Assembly: GCA_007116685.1 (NCBI GenBank)
Contig: SKIC01000183.1
Location: 1 to 16,588 of the forward strand
Length of the DNA: 16,588 nt
Direction of reading: 5' to 3'
Source: Balneolales bacterium
Lineage (GTDB): Bacteria; Bacteroidota; Rhodothermia; Balneolales; Natronogracilivirgulaceae
The notes beneath the pieces were generated by a model. The model did no database searches, was not told the origin of the DNA, and worked only from the letters and a program-made list of their open reading frames with translations. Both the position numbers and the translations under genes were made by a program. Below are positions 1-6,627 of the stretch, piece after piece; position 1 is the stretch's first letter, and every line of letters starts with the position of its first letter.

Positions 1-111
1 GAGCGCACTTGACACTGTGAGAAGTAATACAAAGAAAAATCCACAACCCATCCTCTGGCTGAAGGGATCTTTTTGTGGTTCTTGTTCTGTGGGGTTTTGC
101 AATTCGCTCAT
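1..111 (-). CDS. Partial gene: N-terminus of a small or unknown membrane protein
   Basis: An open frame starts with ATG at 109-111 (minus strand) and runs off the left edge, giving 37 residues with no stop. The first ~20 residues are polar (Gln/Glu/Lys/Pro-rich, beginning MSELQNPTEQ). They are followed by MGCGFFFVLLLTVSSAL, which looks like the start of a membrane helix entered from the cytoplasm. No Shine-Dalgarno sequence is visible, but an 8-bp inverted repeat ends one base before the start codon. The gene lies 82 nt downstream of tonB on the same strand and may belong to that operon or have its own promoter. I do not recognise the family. It does not look like TolB or Pal, which would carry a cleavable signal or lipobox. 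Confidence 0.6.
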   Translation of the reverse strand, partial: MSELQNPTEQEPQKDPFSQRMGCGFFFVLLLTVSSAL

Positions 112-112
112 T

Positions 113-142
113 ACAGGAATCGTGATAATTAAAAATTCCTGT
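113..142 (-). promoter_or_regulatory. Inverted repeat abutting the start of the partial gene
   Basis: ACAGGAAT (113-120) and ATTCCTGT (135-142) form a perfect 8-bp inverted repeat with a 14-nt spacer. On the minus strand it lies just downstream of a -10-like TATACT (144-149) and ends one base before the ATG at 111. It could be an operator, or an RNA hairpin covering the ribosome-binding region. No convincing -35 element is visible. It lacks the GC-rich stem and U-tract of a tonB terminator. Confidence 0.35.
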
Positions 143-193
143 CAGTATAAAGAATTATGAAATGAATACCAGTAAATGAAAGACCATCCCTGA

Positions 194-1027
194 TTAATCC
201 AGAACGAAACGGAAAGTCACTGTACCCCATTGAGATTCCTGAGGCACACCGGATGGAAGTTGAGAAAATCTCCAATTTCTTAATGTTCTCATTACTTCGT
301 TTTCCAATTCCGGTTGCCCACCGCGTCTGACGGGACTCATACTATCAATGGTGCCATCAGGCCGAACTTCAAAACGAATTGAAATTACAGCCTCTGCTTC
401 AACAGTGTAGTTTGGCATAGGTTGAGAAAGAGGCGCTCTGTCAAAATCACCATCCCACTGAAGTTGGAGTGGTGCAGCACGATCCGTAGTCTGACCGGTA
501 CCTTGATCTGCATCAACACGACCCCGAATTGCTCTGATGGCTCCGGATTCACGCGCGCCTTCCTGCTCAGTTTCGGCTTCTCTAACTCTATCCCTAACAG
601 TGACTTCTTCTTCCTGTTCTTCTACTTCTTCGGTAAGTTGGGTAGGATCAATTTTGTCGGTTTCTGGAGTAACAACCACTTCATCAGTGAAAATCTCTTC
701 GGTTTGCTCAGCCAAATCCACATCTTTCACAGGCTCTGTAACATCCGGCGTGGGTTGTTCGGTAACTTCTACTTGCTCAGGGGTGGGGGCGTCTGTTTCA
801 ACTTCTGATGGATTCGGGTCTGTGGCCACTTCCTGCCTTTCCTCCCGAGAAAACTCCGCCATGGTACCATCGCTGAATTCACCCAGTGTAATTTCCATAA
901 GAGCCGTTCGTGGTTGCTCTGTAGAGGAGGTATAAAGTAATAATGCCATAACCAGCAACACGATATGTGCTACCAATGTTGCGGCATAACCTATTTGCTC
1001 TTCTTTACTGGGACGAAAAATACTCAT
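194..1027 (-). CDS. tonB: TonB-family energy transducer
   Basis: A 277-aa inner-membrane-anchored periplasmic protein that would carry energy from ExbB/ExbD to outer-membrane proteins. The cytoplasmic N-terminus is short. One membrane helix (about residues 14-33) contains T17xxxH21, matching the Ser/His spacing known for the TonB helix. A long linker (about 40-200) is rich in Glu, Asp, Thr and Val with scattered Pro, rather than classical Glu-Pro/Lys-Pro repeats. The C-terminal TonB_C domain (about 203-277) shows PNYTVEAEAVISIRFEV, a DG turn, then an NWRF block and a final beta strand FRFVLD. Its ATG shares one base with the exbD stop (TGATG), so translation is probably coupled. A TolA-like role is the main alternative because the two C-terminal folds are related. 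The family call is secure; the substrate is unknown. Confidence 0.9.
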   Translation of the reverse strand: MSIFRPSKEEQIGYAATLVAHIVLLVMALLLYTSSTEQPRTALMEITLGEFSDGTMAEFSREERQEVATDPNPSEVETDAPTPEQVEVTEQPTPDVTEPVKDVDLAEQTEEIFTDEVVVTPETDKIDPTQLTEEVEEQEEEVTVRDRVREAETEQEGARESGAIRAIRGRVDADQGTGQTTDRAAPLQLQWDGDFDRAPLSQPMPNYTVEAEAVISIRFEVRPDGTIDSMSPVRRGGQPELENEVMRTLRNWRFSQLPSGVPQESQWGTVTFRFVLD

Positions 1028-1434
1028 CAGCGTGCGGCTCGCTCTGTAGCCATCATGATATTCAAATTTAAAGCCTGTGCTATATTCATAACGTTGACAG
1101 CATCGTCAATTATTGCATTTTTATCTGCACGCAACACAAGGGTAGCATTTGGGCTACGTTGAGATTGCTCACGAATAGATGCAGCAAGGTTGGCTCTGGA
1201 TACCAACTCTCCCATCACGTAAAAGCGACCATCGTTGGTAACTGTAACGTTTATGAAGTTTTGCTGAGTAACCGTAGCCGTTTCAGCCCGCGGTATATCA
1301 ACCCGGATACCAAAATTTGTTACAAAGGAGGAGGTAAGCAAAAAGAAAATCAACAGCAAAAGTACAATGTCTGTCAACGAAGACATTGCAAATACTGAAA
1401 GAGGTTTTAATTTTGCACCGTCACGGAAATCCAT
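1027..1434 (-). CDS. exbD: ExbD/TolR-family proton channel subunit
   Basis: A 135-aa biopolymer transport protein that pairs with ExbB to use the proton-motive force for TonB action. The short cytoplasmic N-terminus (MDFRDGAKLKPLSVFAMSS) leads into one membrane helix (about 19-39). Asp22 sits at its start in the family motif LTDIVLLLLIFFLLTSSF; this Asp is essential in characterised ExbD/TolR proteins. The remaining ~95 residues form the periplasmic domain (VDIPRA, NVTVTNDGRFYV, LRADKNA, VMNIAQALNLNIMMAT), typical of the family. Length is normal. The start overlaps the exbB stop by one base and the end overlaps the tonB start by one base. Sequence alone cannot separate ExbD from TolR, but the adjacent TonB_C protein favours a Ton-type system. 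Confidence 0.92.
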   Translation of the reverse strand: MDFRDGAKLKPLSVFAMSSLTDIVLLLLIFFLLTSSFVTNFGIRVDIPRAETATVTQQNFINVTVTNDGRFYVMGELVSRANLAASIREQSQRSPNATLVLRADKNAIIDDAVNVMNIAQALNLNIMMATERAAR

Positions 1435-2141
1435 TACTTCACCACCGTTTTTTTCTGAGCAGGTTTTTGGAGTAAGTCCATAAACTCAGTAGATGAATTT
1501 TCCAGATCGAAAATCATGCGATTGATTTTTCCTGTCAAAAGATTGTAAAAACCGTAGGCAATAATCCCTACTGCCAACCCGGAGGCTGTGGTAATCAAAG
1601 CCTCCCAAATACCACCGGCAAGAACGCTTGGGTTTACATTACCTTCCAGCGTCTGAATTTGCATAAATGCCTGAATCATACCTGTTACCGTACCAAGGAA
1701 ACCAACGAGTGGCGCTACTCCGGCAATCGTAGCAAGCCAATCCATTTTCTTTTCAAGGCTGTAAATTTCTCTTTTTCCGGCGTTTTTAATGGCTTCTTCG
1801 ATGTCTTGTAAGGGTCTGCCCAAACGGCGAATTCCATTGGCAAGAATACGAGCAAATGGTTTATTCACGTCTTCGCAATACGTAATGGCTTCTTTTGGGG
1901 TGGTTGATTTTAGCATGTCCTCCACGGTATCCAAAAACTTAATGTTATCCATTTGCGAATTCTTGATAACCATCCAACGCTCCACAACCACATATATGGC
2001 TAAAATGGAAAGCAGGAAAATCGGAATCATTAAAAAGCCGCCTTGTACGAAGATTTCGAAAATCGACATTTTTTCTTCTACAGGTGCCATGTCATCCGCA
2101 AAAGCACCATTCTGAAGTAGCATTAAAAAGAAAGTGGTCAT
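1434..2141 (-). CDS. exbB: ExbB/TolQ/MotA-family proton channel
   Basis: A 235-aa inner-membrane protein forming the stator-like channel with ExbD. Three membrane helices are visible (about 34-56, 136-160 and 180-203), with a large cytoplasmic loop between the first and second. The conserved core is present: APLVGFLGTVTGMIQAF in helix 2 and ALITTASGLAVGI in helix 3, including the polar Thr residues that line the channel in characterised homologues. The N-terminus (MTTFFLMLLQNGAFADD, then a charged stretch) precedes helix 1, an extension I associate with Bacteroidota-type ExbB. It lies 21 nt after the HU-SPOR gene and overlaps exbD by one base, so the operon call is strong. Confidence 0.92.
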   Translation of the reverse strand: MTTFFLMLLQNGAFADDMAPVEEKMSIFEIFVQGGFLMIPIFLLSILAIYVVVERWMVIKNSQMDNIKFLDTVEDMLKSTTPKEAITYCEDVNKPFARILANGIRRLGRPLQDIEEAIKNAGKREIYSLEKKMDWLATIAGVAPLVGFLGTVTGMIQAFMQIQTLEGNVNPSVLAGGIWEALITTASGLAVGIIAYGFYNLLTGKINRMIFDLENSSTEFMDLLQKPAQKKTVVK

Positions 2142-2162
2142 GTAATTGATTGATTTTAAAGG

Positions 2163-3329
2163 TTAAGACCTGATTCTAACGATAAAATTTTGATCTCTGT
2201 ATTGTGTTGGCAATCCGGTAACGGCTCGTTGTGCCTCCGCTACACTAGAAAACTGCCCGACCGCAACCCGATAATTTGTAACTCCGTCAGATGCTACAAC
2301 GTTATGAATCGCAACTCGGTATCCATCATTTAAAAGTTGTGTCTTTTGATTTTGAGCGCGGTCTTCACTACGCAGAGAATACAGCACTATGGTGAAATAA
2401 TCCGGCAGTGCAGCCTGACTCCCATACAGACCGTATCTCGTATCTGTTGTTTCCACTCGCTCGGATTCTGTGCGAGGTTCTTCTATTCGGTCTCTTTCTG
2501 CCGTTTCCGGGGTTGGATCGGCAATAGTAGGGGGAACATCTGTACTTTCCGTATAATCAGGCCCCGGTGGCGGGCTTACAGTAGTACCAGAACGGACTAA
2601 CCAACTTATGAGTCCAACCAAAAGCAAAATTACCATCACAGAAGCTGCAATAAGTACAAGACTATTGTCTTCTTTTCTGTTTCGTGTGGCAACTACTTTA
2701 GGCTTTTGTGGCTTTTCAGCTTTTTTATCCGCTTTCTCAGCCGGCTTCACTGGTTGAGCTTTTACAGGTTCTTTTTTAGCTGGAGGAGTTTTTTCTTGCT
2801 TGGGTTCCGGCTTCTGAGCTTCTTTTGGCTTCGCTTCTTTTTTCACCGGAGGTTCGGATTTCTTGTCAACCTCTGGCTTTGGTGTAACAGGCTTATCCTT
2901 CTTACCGCTATCGGCGAGTTTTTTGAGTTTGTCTAATGCATCACCGGAAGCTGAAGCAGGTTTTTCTGTTTTTTCAGTCTTTTTAACTTCGGTTTCCTTT
3001 TGCTTCGCTTCTGATTTTTCCTCTTCTTTTTTAGCACTATCAGCAGCGTCTGTTTTCGCTTTCTTTTGATAACCTTCCATTATCAAAATCGGCTTCATAC
3101 CGGCGTATTTGAAGTTCGCTTCTAATGCGAATGCTTCTTCCGGCTCAAATTCCAACACATTATTTACAAAGCGAAAAGTACCAAAACCCTCTATTTGGCA
3201 ACCCATTTCTGATTCAGCTTCAGCGTGGGTGCTTTTAACCAGAGCAGCAATTTGCTCTTCAGCCACTTTCTCTTCTACGCCTGCACGCTTGGCTACTGCA
3301 CTCAGTAATTCTTTATAAGATATTGCCAT
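2163..3329 (-). CDS. Membrane-anchored HU-like/SPOR domain fusion protein
   Basis: A 388-aa protein predicted to cross the inner membrane once. Residues ~1-80 are an HU/IHF-like domain: two helices, then the hallmark IEGFGTF (residues 46-52). It goes straight from FRFVNN to VLEFEPEEAF, so the long DNA-grasping beta arm of classical HU is missing. Residues ~88-222 are a Lys/Glu/Pro/Ala-rich linker. A membrane helix spans ~223-245 (LVLIAASVMVILLLVGLISW). A Pro/Thr/Glu-rich periplasmic linker leads to a C-terminal SPOR domain (~311-387: YFTIVLYSL, DGYRVAIHNV, NYRVAVGQF, IVRIRS). SPOR domains bind denuded septal peptidoglycan in characterised proteins. The HU-like part resembles the HU-CCDC81 type known with SPOR in Bacteroidota (recalled, not checked). 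It starts 3 nt after the mini-HU gene. Domain calls are firm; the role, perhaps cell division or envelope organisation, is inferred. Confidence 0.88.
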   Translation of the reverse strand: MAISYKELLSAVAKRAGVEEKVAEEQIAALVKSTHAEAESEMGCQIEGFGTFRFVNNVLEFEPEEAFALEANFKYAGMKPILIMEGYQKKAKTDAADSAKKEEEKSEAKQKETEVKKTEKTEKPASASGDALDKLKKLADSGKKDKPVTPKPEVDKKSEPPVKKEAKPKEAQKPEPKQEKTPPAKKEPVKAQPVKPAEKADKKAEKPQKPKVVATRNRKEDNSLVLIAASVMVILLLVGLISWLVRSGTTVSPPPGPDYTESTDVPPTIADPTPETAERDRIEEPRTESERVETTDTRYGLYGSQAALPDYFTIVLYSLRSEDRAQNQKTQLLNDGYRVAIHNVVASDGVTNYRVAVGQFSSVAEAQRAVTGLPTQYRDQNFIVRIRS

Positions 3330-3332
3330 TGC

Positions 3333-3527
3333 TTATTTCTTTTCTGGAACAAATTTAATCACATCTTCTGGCGGAGAAAGCATAATTCGGCCGGTATCAT
3401 CAGTAATCTGTTGTTGCTGCTTGTGCTCTACTGAAAAGGTACCCAAACCTTGTACAACAACTTCATTTTTCTGGGCTACTAATTGTTTGATTTCCGTTAC
3501 TAATGCTTCTTTAATTCGTGTATCCAT
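3333..3527 (-). CDS. Mini HU-family protein (64 aa)
   Basis: A 64-aa HU/IHF-like protein, against about 90 aa for classical HU. It begins at what would be HU helix 2 (RIKEALVTEIKQLVAQ), then has the hallmark VVQGLGTFSV (residues 24-33). An arm-like segment with DTGR (44-47) follows, then SPPEDVIKFVP. The first HU helix and the C-terminal helix are missing. No in-frame extension restores them, because the upstream gene's stop lies only 4 nt before this ATG. It is sandwiched between the outer-membrane barrel gene and the HU-SPOR gene, with 3 nt to the latter, which implies co-expression and possibly a heteromeric partnership. It could instead be a stand-alone DNA-binding protein. Fold assignment is good; DNA binding is not shown. 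Confidence 0.82.
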   Translation of the reverse strand: MDTRIKEALVTEIKQLVAQKNEVVVQGLGTFSVEHKQQQQITDDTGRIMLSPPEDVIKFVPEKK

Positions 3528-3531
3528 GCTG

Positions 3532-5352
3532 TTAAAAAGTTAAAGTAAATCCACCATAGATTTGTAATGGACGCTCTTGATATCCACGCCAGTATTCATA
3601 TTGCTGATCCAACATATTTAAGCCCCTAAGATACAAACCAAAATTGGGACTCACACGATAATCAACCTGAATGTTAACTAAAAATACATTATCTGATTTC
3701 AGGTTTTCATTGTTCTCCAGATTATAAGTAATTGGATCTACAAGCGGCATAGTAGACGGATTAGCTATTCTATCAAATTGCATTGCTTCCCTGCCTGCTT
3801 TATAGTCAGCCCAGGTGGTTATATATAAATTCCTGAGGGGATTAGTAAATATGTTCAGTGAAAACGCTAAGGGATCATAGAAACCCGGCGTATTAGCATT
3901 ATTATCGTCTAGGCGTGTATTTCCGGATATGATTTCGGAATCAGAATTTAGATTGACGGTTTTGATGCTTGCATCTAAAGATGCTGAAAATCGTCCGGGT
4001 ACAAAATCATAACTTACACCGGCTGAGTTTACCCAACTTTGCACATTGCTAAGAGTCACGTTTTCATACAAAGGAATTTCAGCGTTATCAATAAAGGCAA
4101 AATGAGCAACAGGGCTTAGATAGTTTTCATACCATCTGTATCGGGTATCGGCATACACTTTAAGGTTGCTGGTTAATTCATACCCCAGTTGAAAGTAGGC
4201 TTCAAATCCCATTTCCGGTGTCATACTTCCGGTGCTTACCAATAGGGGATTGTACTGAAATTGACGATATGCAGAAGGATCATCAGTAAAAAGATTAGCG
4301 CCGGCACGAATTTCGGTGTCATCCAAACCAGCAAAAGAAAGTTTCAAACCTGGCCTGAACAAAAACTGGTTTTCATATCCATTAGCAAAAGAAGCATCGG
4401 CCATCAATTTGGCTTTTAGTTCAGGAAAGATGCGACGTTCATAACCCAAATTGAATTGATTAACTGTCCATGAGCCATCATTTTCTAAACGAGAAGTATT
4501 AGAAAAAATACCGGAATGTCCCTGCAGAGAAATACTCCAAATTTCGTCTATATGGCTACCCGTAATAGTTCGGCTCAGGTTATAACCAAAAACATGCTCC
4601 TGGTATGGAGTAGAACTTGGCACAGGATTTACCTCCTGCTCAAGTGAAAAAAGTCGATAATCCAGCGAAAAACGAAATGCGCTGAAAGCATTATAGTTTT
4701 TCTGATAAGAAATGCCTGAGTTCAGCGAGTAAATTTCTGATTTAAACTGAGTATCAGTGCTATTTACTAAATCTCTGGCATGGTAGTTAAAACCGGATTC
4801 AAATCCTGCAAAAGCAGAAAACTTTGAGTTATCCCCAAATATATTATAGGATAATTGCAGTGCAGAACGTCGAAACGCTGTGTTTTCATCATCCATGTGC
4901 CCGGCACTGGAATGAAAATGTGCATCTGCTAATAAGATAGCATTGTCAGATAATCTGCTTTCATGTTGTACATCTGCAAACGGAGATGAAAACATACCAA
5001 AACCCATACGAGCGAATGTGTGATTCTGCCTGGGTATATGGATAGGATCATAATCAGGGCTGATTGGCCTTTCCAAATCAGTAATAGAAACCGTTGCCAA
5101 GACTTCATCGGCAGATTCGATGAAGGGCATGCGATTGGGATCGATTTGAAAAACTCTTGGGCGAGGATCAAATCCCAAAATGGGTTGGCGACTTAATCCC
5201 ACAAAACGAGCCTGAAAATCACCGCGGATTTCTATGTCCTGTGGATTGATATCAGGAAGAAGTGAACCGGCCTGCTGTGATTGTTGCTGAGCAATTAATA
5301 CAGAAAAAAGACCGGAGAATGATAAAACAAGAAGCGAAAGAAGAAATCGCAT
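3532..5352 (-). CDS. Outer-membrane beta-barrel protein, plugless TonB-receptor-like
   Basis: A 606-aa protein with a cleavable signal peptide (about 1-21, MRFLLSLLVLSFSGLFSVLIA then QQQ). A conserved-looking Pro-rich segment (~30-115) follows, containing DIEIRGDFQARF and RQPILGFDPRPRVFQI. The rest (~125-606) is a long series of alternating amphipathic strands rich in aromatic, Asn, Asp and Ser residues, such as LKVYADTRYRWYENY. It ends in a terminal-Phe strand (YGGFTLTF), as in BAM-inserted barrels. The late strands (FGLYLRGLNMLDQQYEYWRGY) resemble TonB-dependent receptor C-termini, but no plug domain or TonB box is evident. It is the first gene of the run leading to exbBD-tonB, so it may be a partner of that machine. 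The substrate is unknown. Confidence 0.8.
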   Translation of the reverse strand: MRFLLSLLVLSFSGLFSVLIAQQQSQQAGSLLPDINPQDIEIRGDFQARFVGLSRQPILGFDPRPRVFQIDPNRMPFIESADEVLATVSITDLERPISPDYDPIHIPRQNHTFARMGFGMFSSPFADVQHESRLSDNAILLADAHFHSSAGHMDDENTAFRRSALQLSYNIFGDNSKFSAFAGFESGFNYHARDLVNSTDTQFKSEIYSLNSGISYQKNYNAFSAFRFSLDYRLFSLEQEVNPVPSSTPYQEHVFGYNLSRTITGSHIDEIWSISLQGHSGIFSNTSRLENDGSWTVNQFNLGYERRIFPELKAKLMADASFANGYENQFLFRPGLKLSFAGLDDTEIRAGANLFTDDPSAYRQFQYNPLLVSTGSMTPEMGFEAYFQLGYELTSNLKVYADTRYRWYENYLSPVAHFAFIDNAEIPLYENVTLSNVQSWVNSAGVSYDFVPGRFSASLDASIKTVNLNSDSEIISGNTRLDDNNANTPGFYDPLAFSLNIFTNPLRNLYITTWADYKAGREAMQFDRIANPSTMPLVDPITYNLENNENLKSDNVFLVNIQVDYRVSPNFGLYLRGLNMLDQQYEYWRGYQERPLQIYGGFTLTF

Positions 5353-5390
5353 GAGCGGTTTTAGAATAATTGGTGCGAGACTATTTCAAC

Positions 5391-5419
5391 ATTATAAAAT
5401 ATGAAATCGAGAACGCAAA
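5391..5419 (-). promoter_or_regulatory. Candidate promoter for the barrel-HU-SPOR-exbBD-tonB run
   Basis: On the minus strand, a perfect -10-like TATAAT (plus 5391-5396) lies 17 nt downstream of TTTGCG (plus 5414-5419). TTTG also fits the -33 element described for Bacteroidota promoters. The site is in the 67-nt gap between the Gfo/Idh stop and the barrel gene ATG at 5352, leaving a leader of about 30 nt. It is supported by motif and position only. Confidence 0.4.
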
Positions 5420-6529
5420 TTATTCAAAAATCTTGTTAACCGACTGAGATTGTTGTTGCGGTTGATTTGTGATTGAAATATCAGAACCTACTTCAATCCA
5501 TTGATGATATTTATTACTGTCTAAACCAGCCTGAATAACTCGTTGAATATGAACTGCCTCGTCAAAAGTTGGCGTAACAGGACTCTCGTTATATATAGCT
5601 GTAGCAATAACTTCCGTGAACATGTAGAAAGGAGAGCGCTGTCGGTGCCCCGGGAGAGAGGTAATCTGAAAATTTGGCGGAATAGCGATCCTTTCCTTTT
5701 CGCCATTCAAATCGTAGAACACGATTTCATTATCGTTGTTCAAGAGCAAAGAGCCTTTTTCACCGTGGAAGATAAACTCATTGGTTTCTTTATTTGGCGA
5801 AGTTGCACTTTGGGAAATAATGCCTCGAGAACCGTTATGAAAAGCTATATGAAACTGAAAACTGTCATCTGCAGTGATGTTTGTCAGCTCGCCTTCGCTG
5901 TTTTGTACCGTTGCTCTGGCTGTGTGGGTATTCAGAGATACTTTTTTAACACCACCAACCGCACGAAGTAGATAATCTACATCATGGCAAGCATTTCTGA
6001 AGAATAAACCACCACCGAGTTCGGCTGAGTTTTGCCATTTTTTTTCAGTCTCAGGGAAAAACCGGTCTCGGGAAAAGTAATTTCTTTCAACTGTGAATAC
6101 ACGGCCTACTTTACCGTCTTTCAACAGTTTGATTACAAACTTACGTGCAGGAAGAAAATTCAAGTGGTGGTCTACTACGCAGACTTTTCCTTTTCGGTTT
6201 GCTAGTTCTGCAAGTTCTTCCGCTTCTTTTGCTGTAGTGGTAAACGGGGCAGCACAAATTACATGCTTATCATTTTCGATAGCATATTTGGCAATTTCGT
6301 AATGCAGATAATTAGGTGTACATATGCTTACGATGTCCAGTTTGTCTTTGTCTATCAGGGTTTTCCAATCATCGTACCAGGTAGAAAAGCCGGCAGCCTT
6401 TTTAGCTACTTTGGCTTCTGCTGCATTTTTACTGCAAACCGAAACCATTTTAAAAATATGATTGTACTTGAATGCATCAGCCTGCACTTCCAGTCCAAAC
6501 CCTGTTCCTATTAAACCTAATCTCAGCAT
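5420..6529 (-). CDS. Gfo/Idh/MocA-family protein with altered catalytic residues
   Basis: A 369-aa protein of normal family length. The N-terminal Rossmann domain has the dinucleotide motif GLIGTGFG (residues 5-12) and the ICTPNYLHYEIA block (69-80). The C-terminal alpha/beta domain (~125-340) includes LGGGLFFRNACHDVDYLL (171-188). Two positions deviate. The EKP motif that supplies the catalytic Lys reads AAP (93-95) in NDKHVICAAPFT, and the Asp expected four residues before the conserved His182 is Arg178. NAD(P) binding looks possible, but standard sugar or inositol dehydrogenation is doubtful. It might have altered chemistry or a non-catalytic role. It stands alone between two runs, 98 nt after the flippase-like gene and 67 nt before the barrel gene. 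Family certain; substrate unknown. Confidence 0.88.
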   Translation of the reverse strand: MLRLGLIGTGFGLEVQADAFKYNHIFKMVSVCSKNAAEAKVAKKAAGFSTWYDDWKTLIDKDKLDIVSICTPNYLHYEIAKYAIENDKHVICAAPFTTTAKEAEELAELANRKGKVCVVDHHLNFLPARKFVIKLLKDGKVGRVFTVERNYFSRDRFFPETEKKWQNSAELGGGLFFRNACHDVDYLLRAVGGVKKVSLNTHTARATVQNSEGELTNITADDSFQFHIAFHNGSRGIISQSATSPNKETNEFIFHGEKGSLLLNNDNEIVFYDLNGEKERIAIPPNFQITSLPGHRQRSPFYMFTEVIATAIYNESPVTPTFDEAVHIQRVIQAGLDSNKYHQWIEVGSDISITNQPQQQSQSVNKIFE

Positions 6530-6570
6530 TTATTTGAATTTGTTATCTACAGGTTCTCGTCAATTTCTAT

Positions 6571-6609
6571 ACAATTCTTAAGCAAAAATTGTTCCTTAAA
6601 TAATTAAGG
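6571..6609 (-). terminator. Weak terminator-like inverted repeats after the flippase-like gene
   Basis: In the 98-nt gap downstream of the gene ending at 6628, CCTTAA (6594-6599) and TTAAGG (6604-6609) form a 6-bp stem with a 4-nt loop. On the minus strand this is followed by AACAATTTTTG. A competing repeat, ACAATT/AATTGT (6571-6576 and 6587-6592), overlaps the T-run. Stems are A/T-rich, so this would be a weak terminator of the ftsK-lolA run, or simply an A/T-rich palindrome. Confidence 0.25.
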
Positions 6610-6627
6610 TAAAGTAAGTTAAAAAAA

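Noticed and set aside
422..935. Two overlapping plus-strand open frames inside tonB (one Ser/Thr/Val-rich, one Phe-rich)
   Set aside because: They are antisense shadows of the Glu/Thr/Val-rich TonB linker. Composition is low-complexity, there is no domain, and tonB is certain on the other strand.
194..2141. Tol-Pal system instead of ExbB/ExbD/TonB
   Set aside because: ExbB/TolQ and ExbD/TolR cannot be separated by eye, but no TolB or Pal follows and the C-terminal domain reads best as TonB_C. Kept only as an alternative.
2706..3069. Plus-strand frames inside the HU-SPOR gene, one very rich in Phe, Arg and Leu
   Set aside because: Antisense of a Lys/Glu/Pro-rich linker gives spurious hydrophobic frames; no protein-like features.
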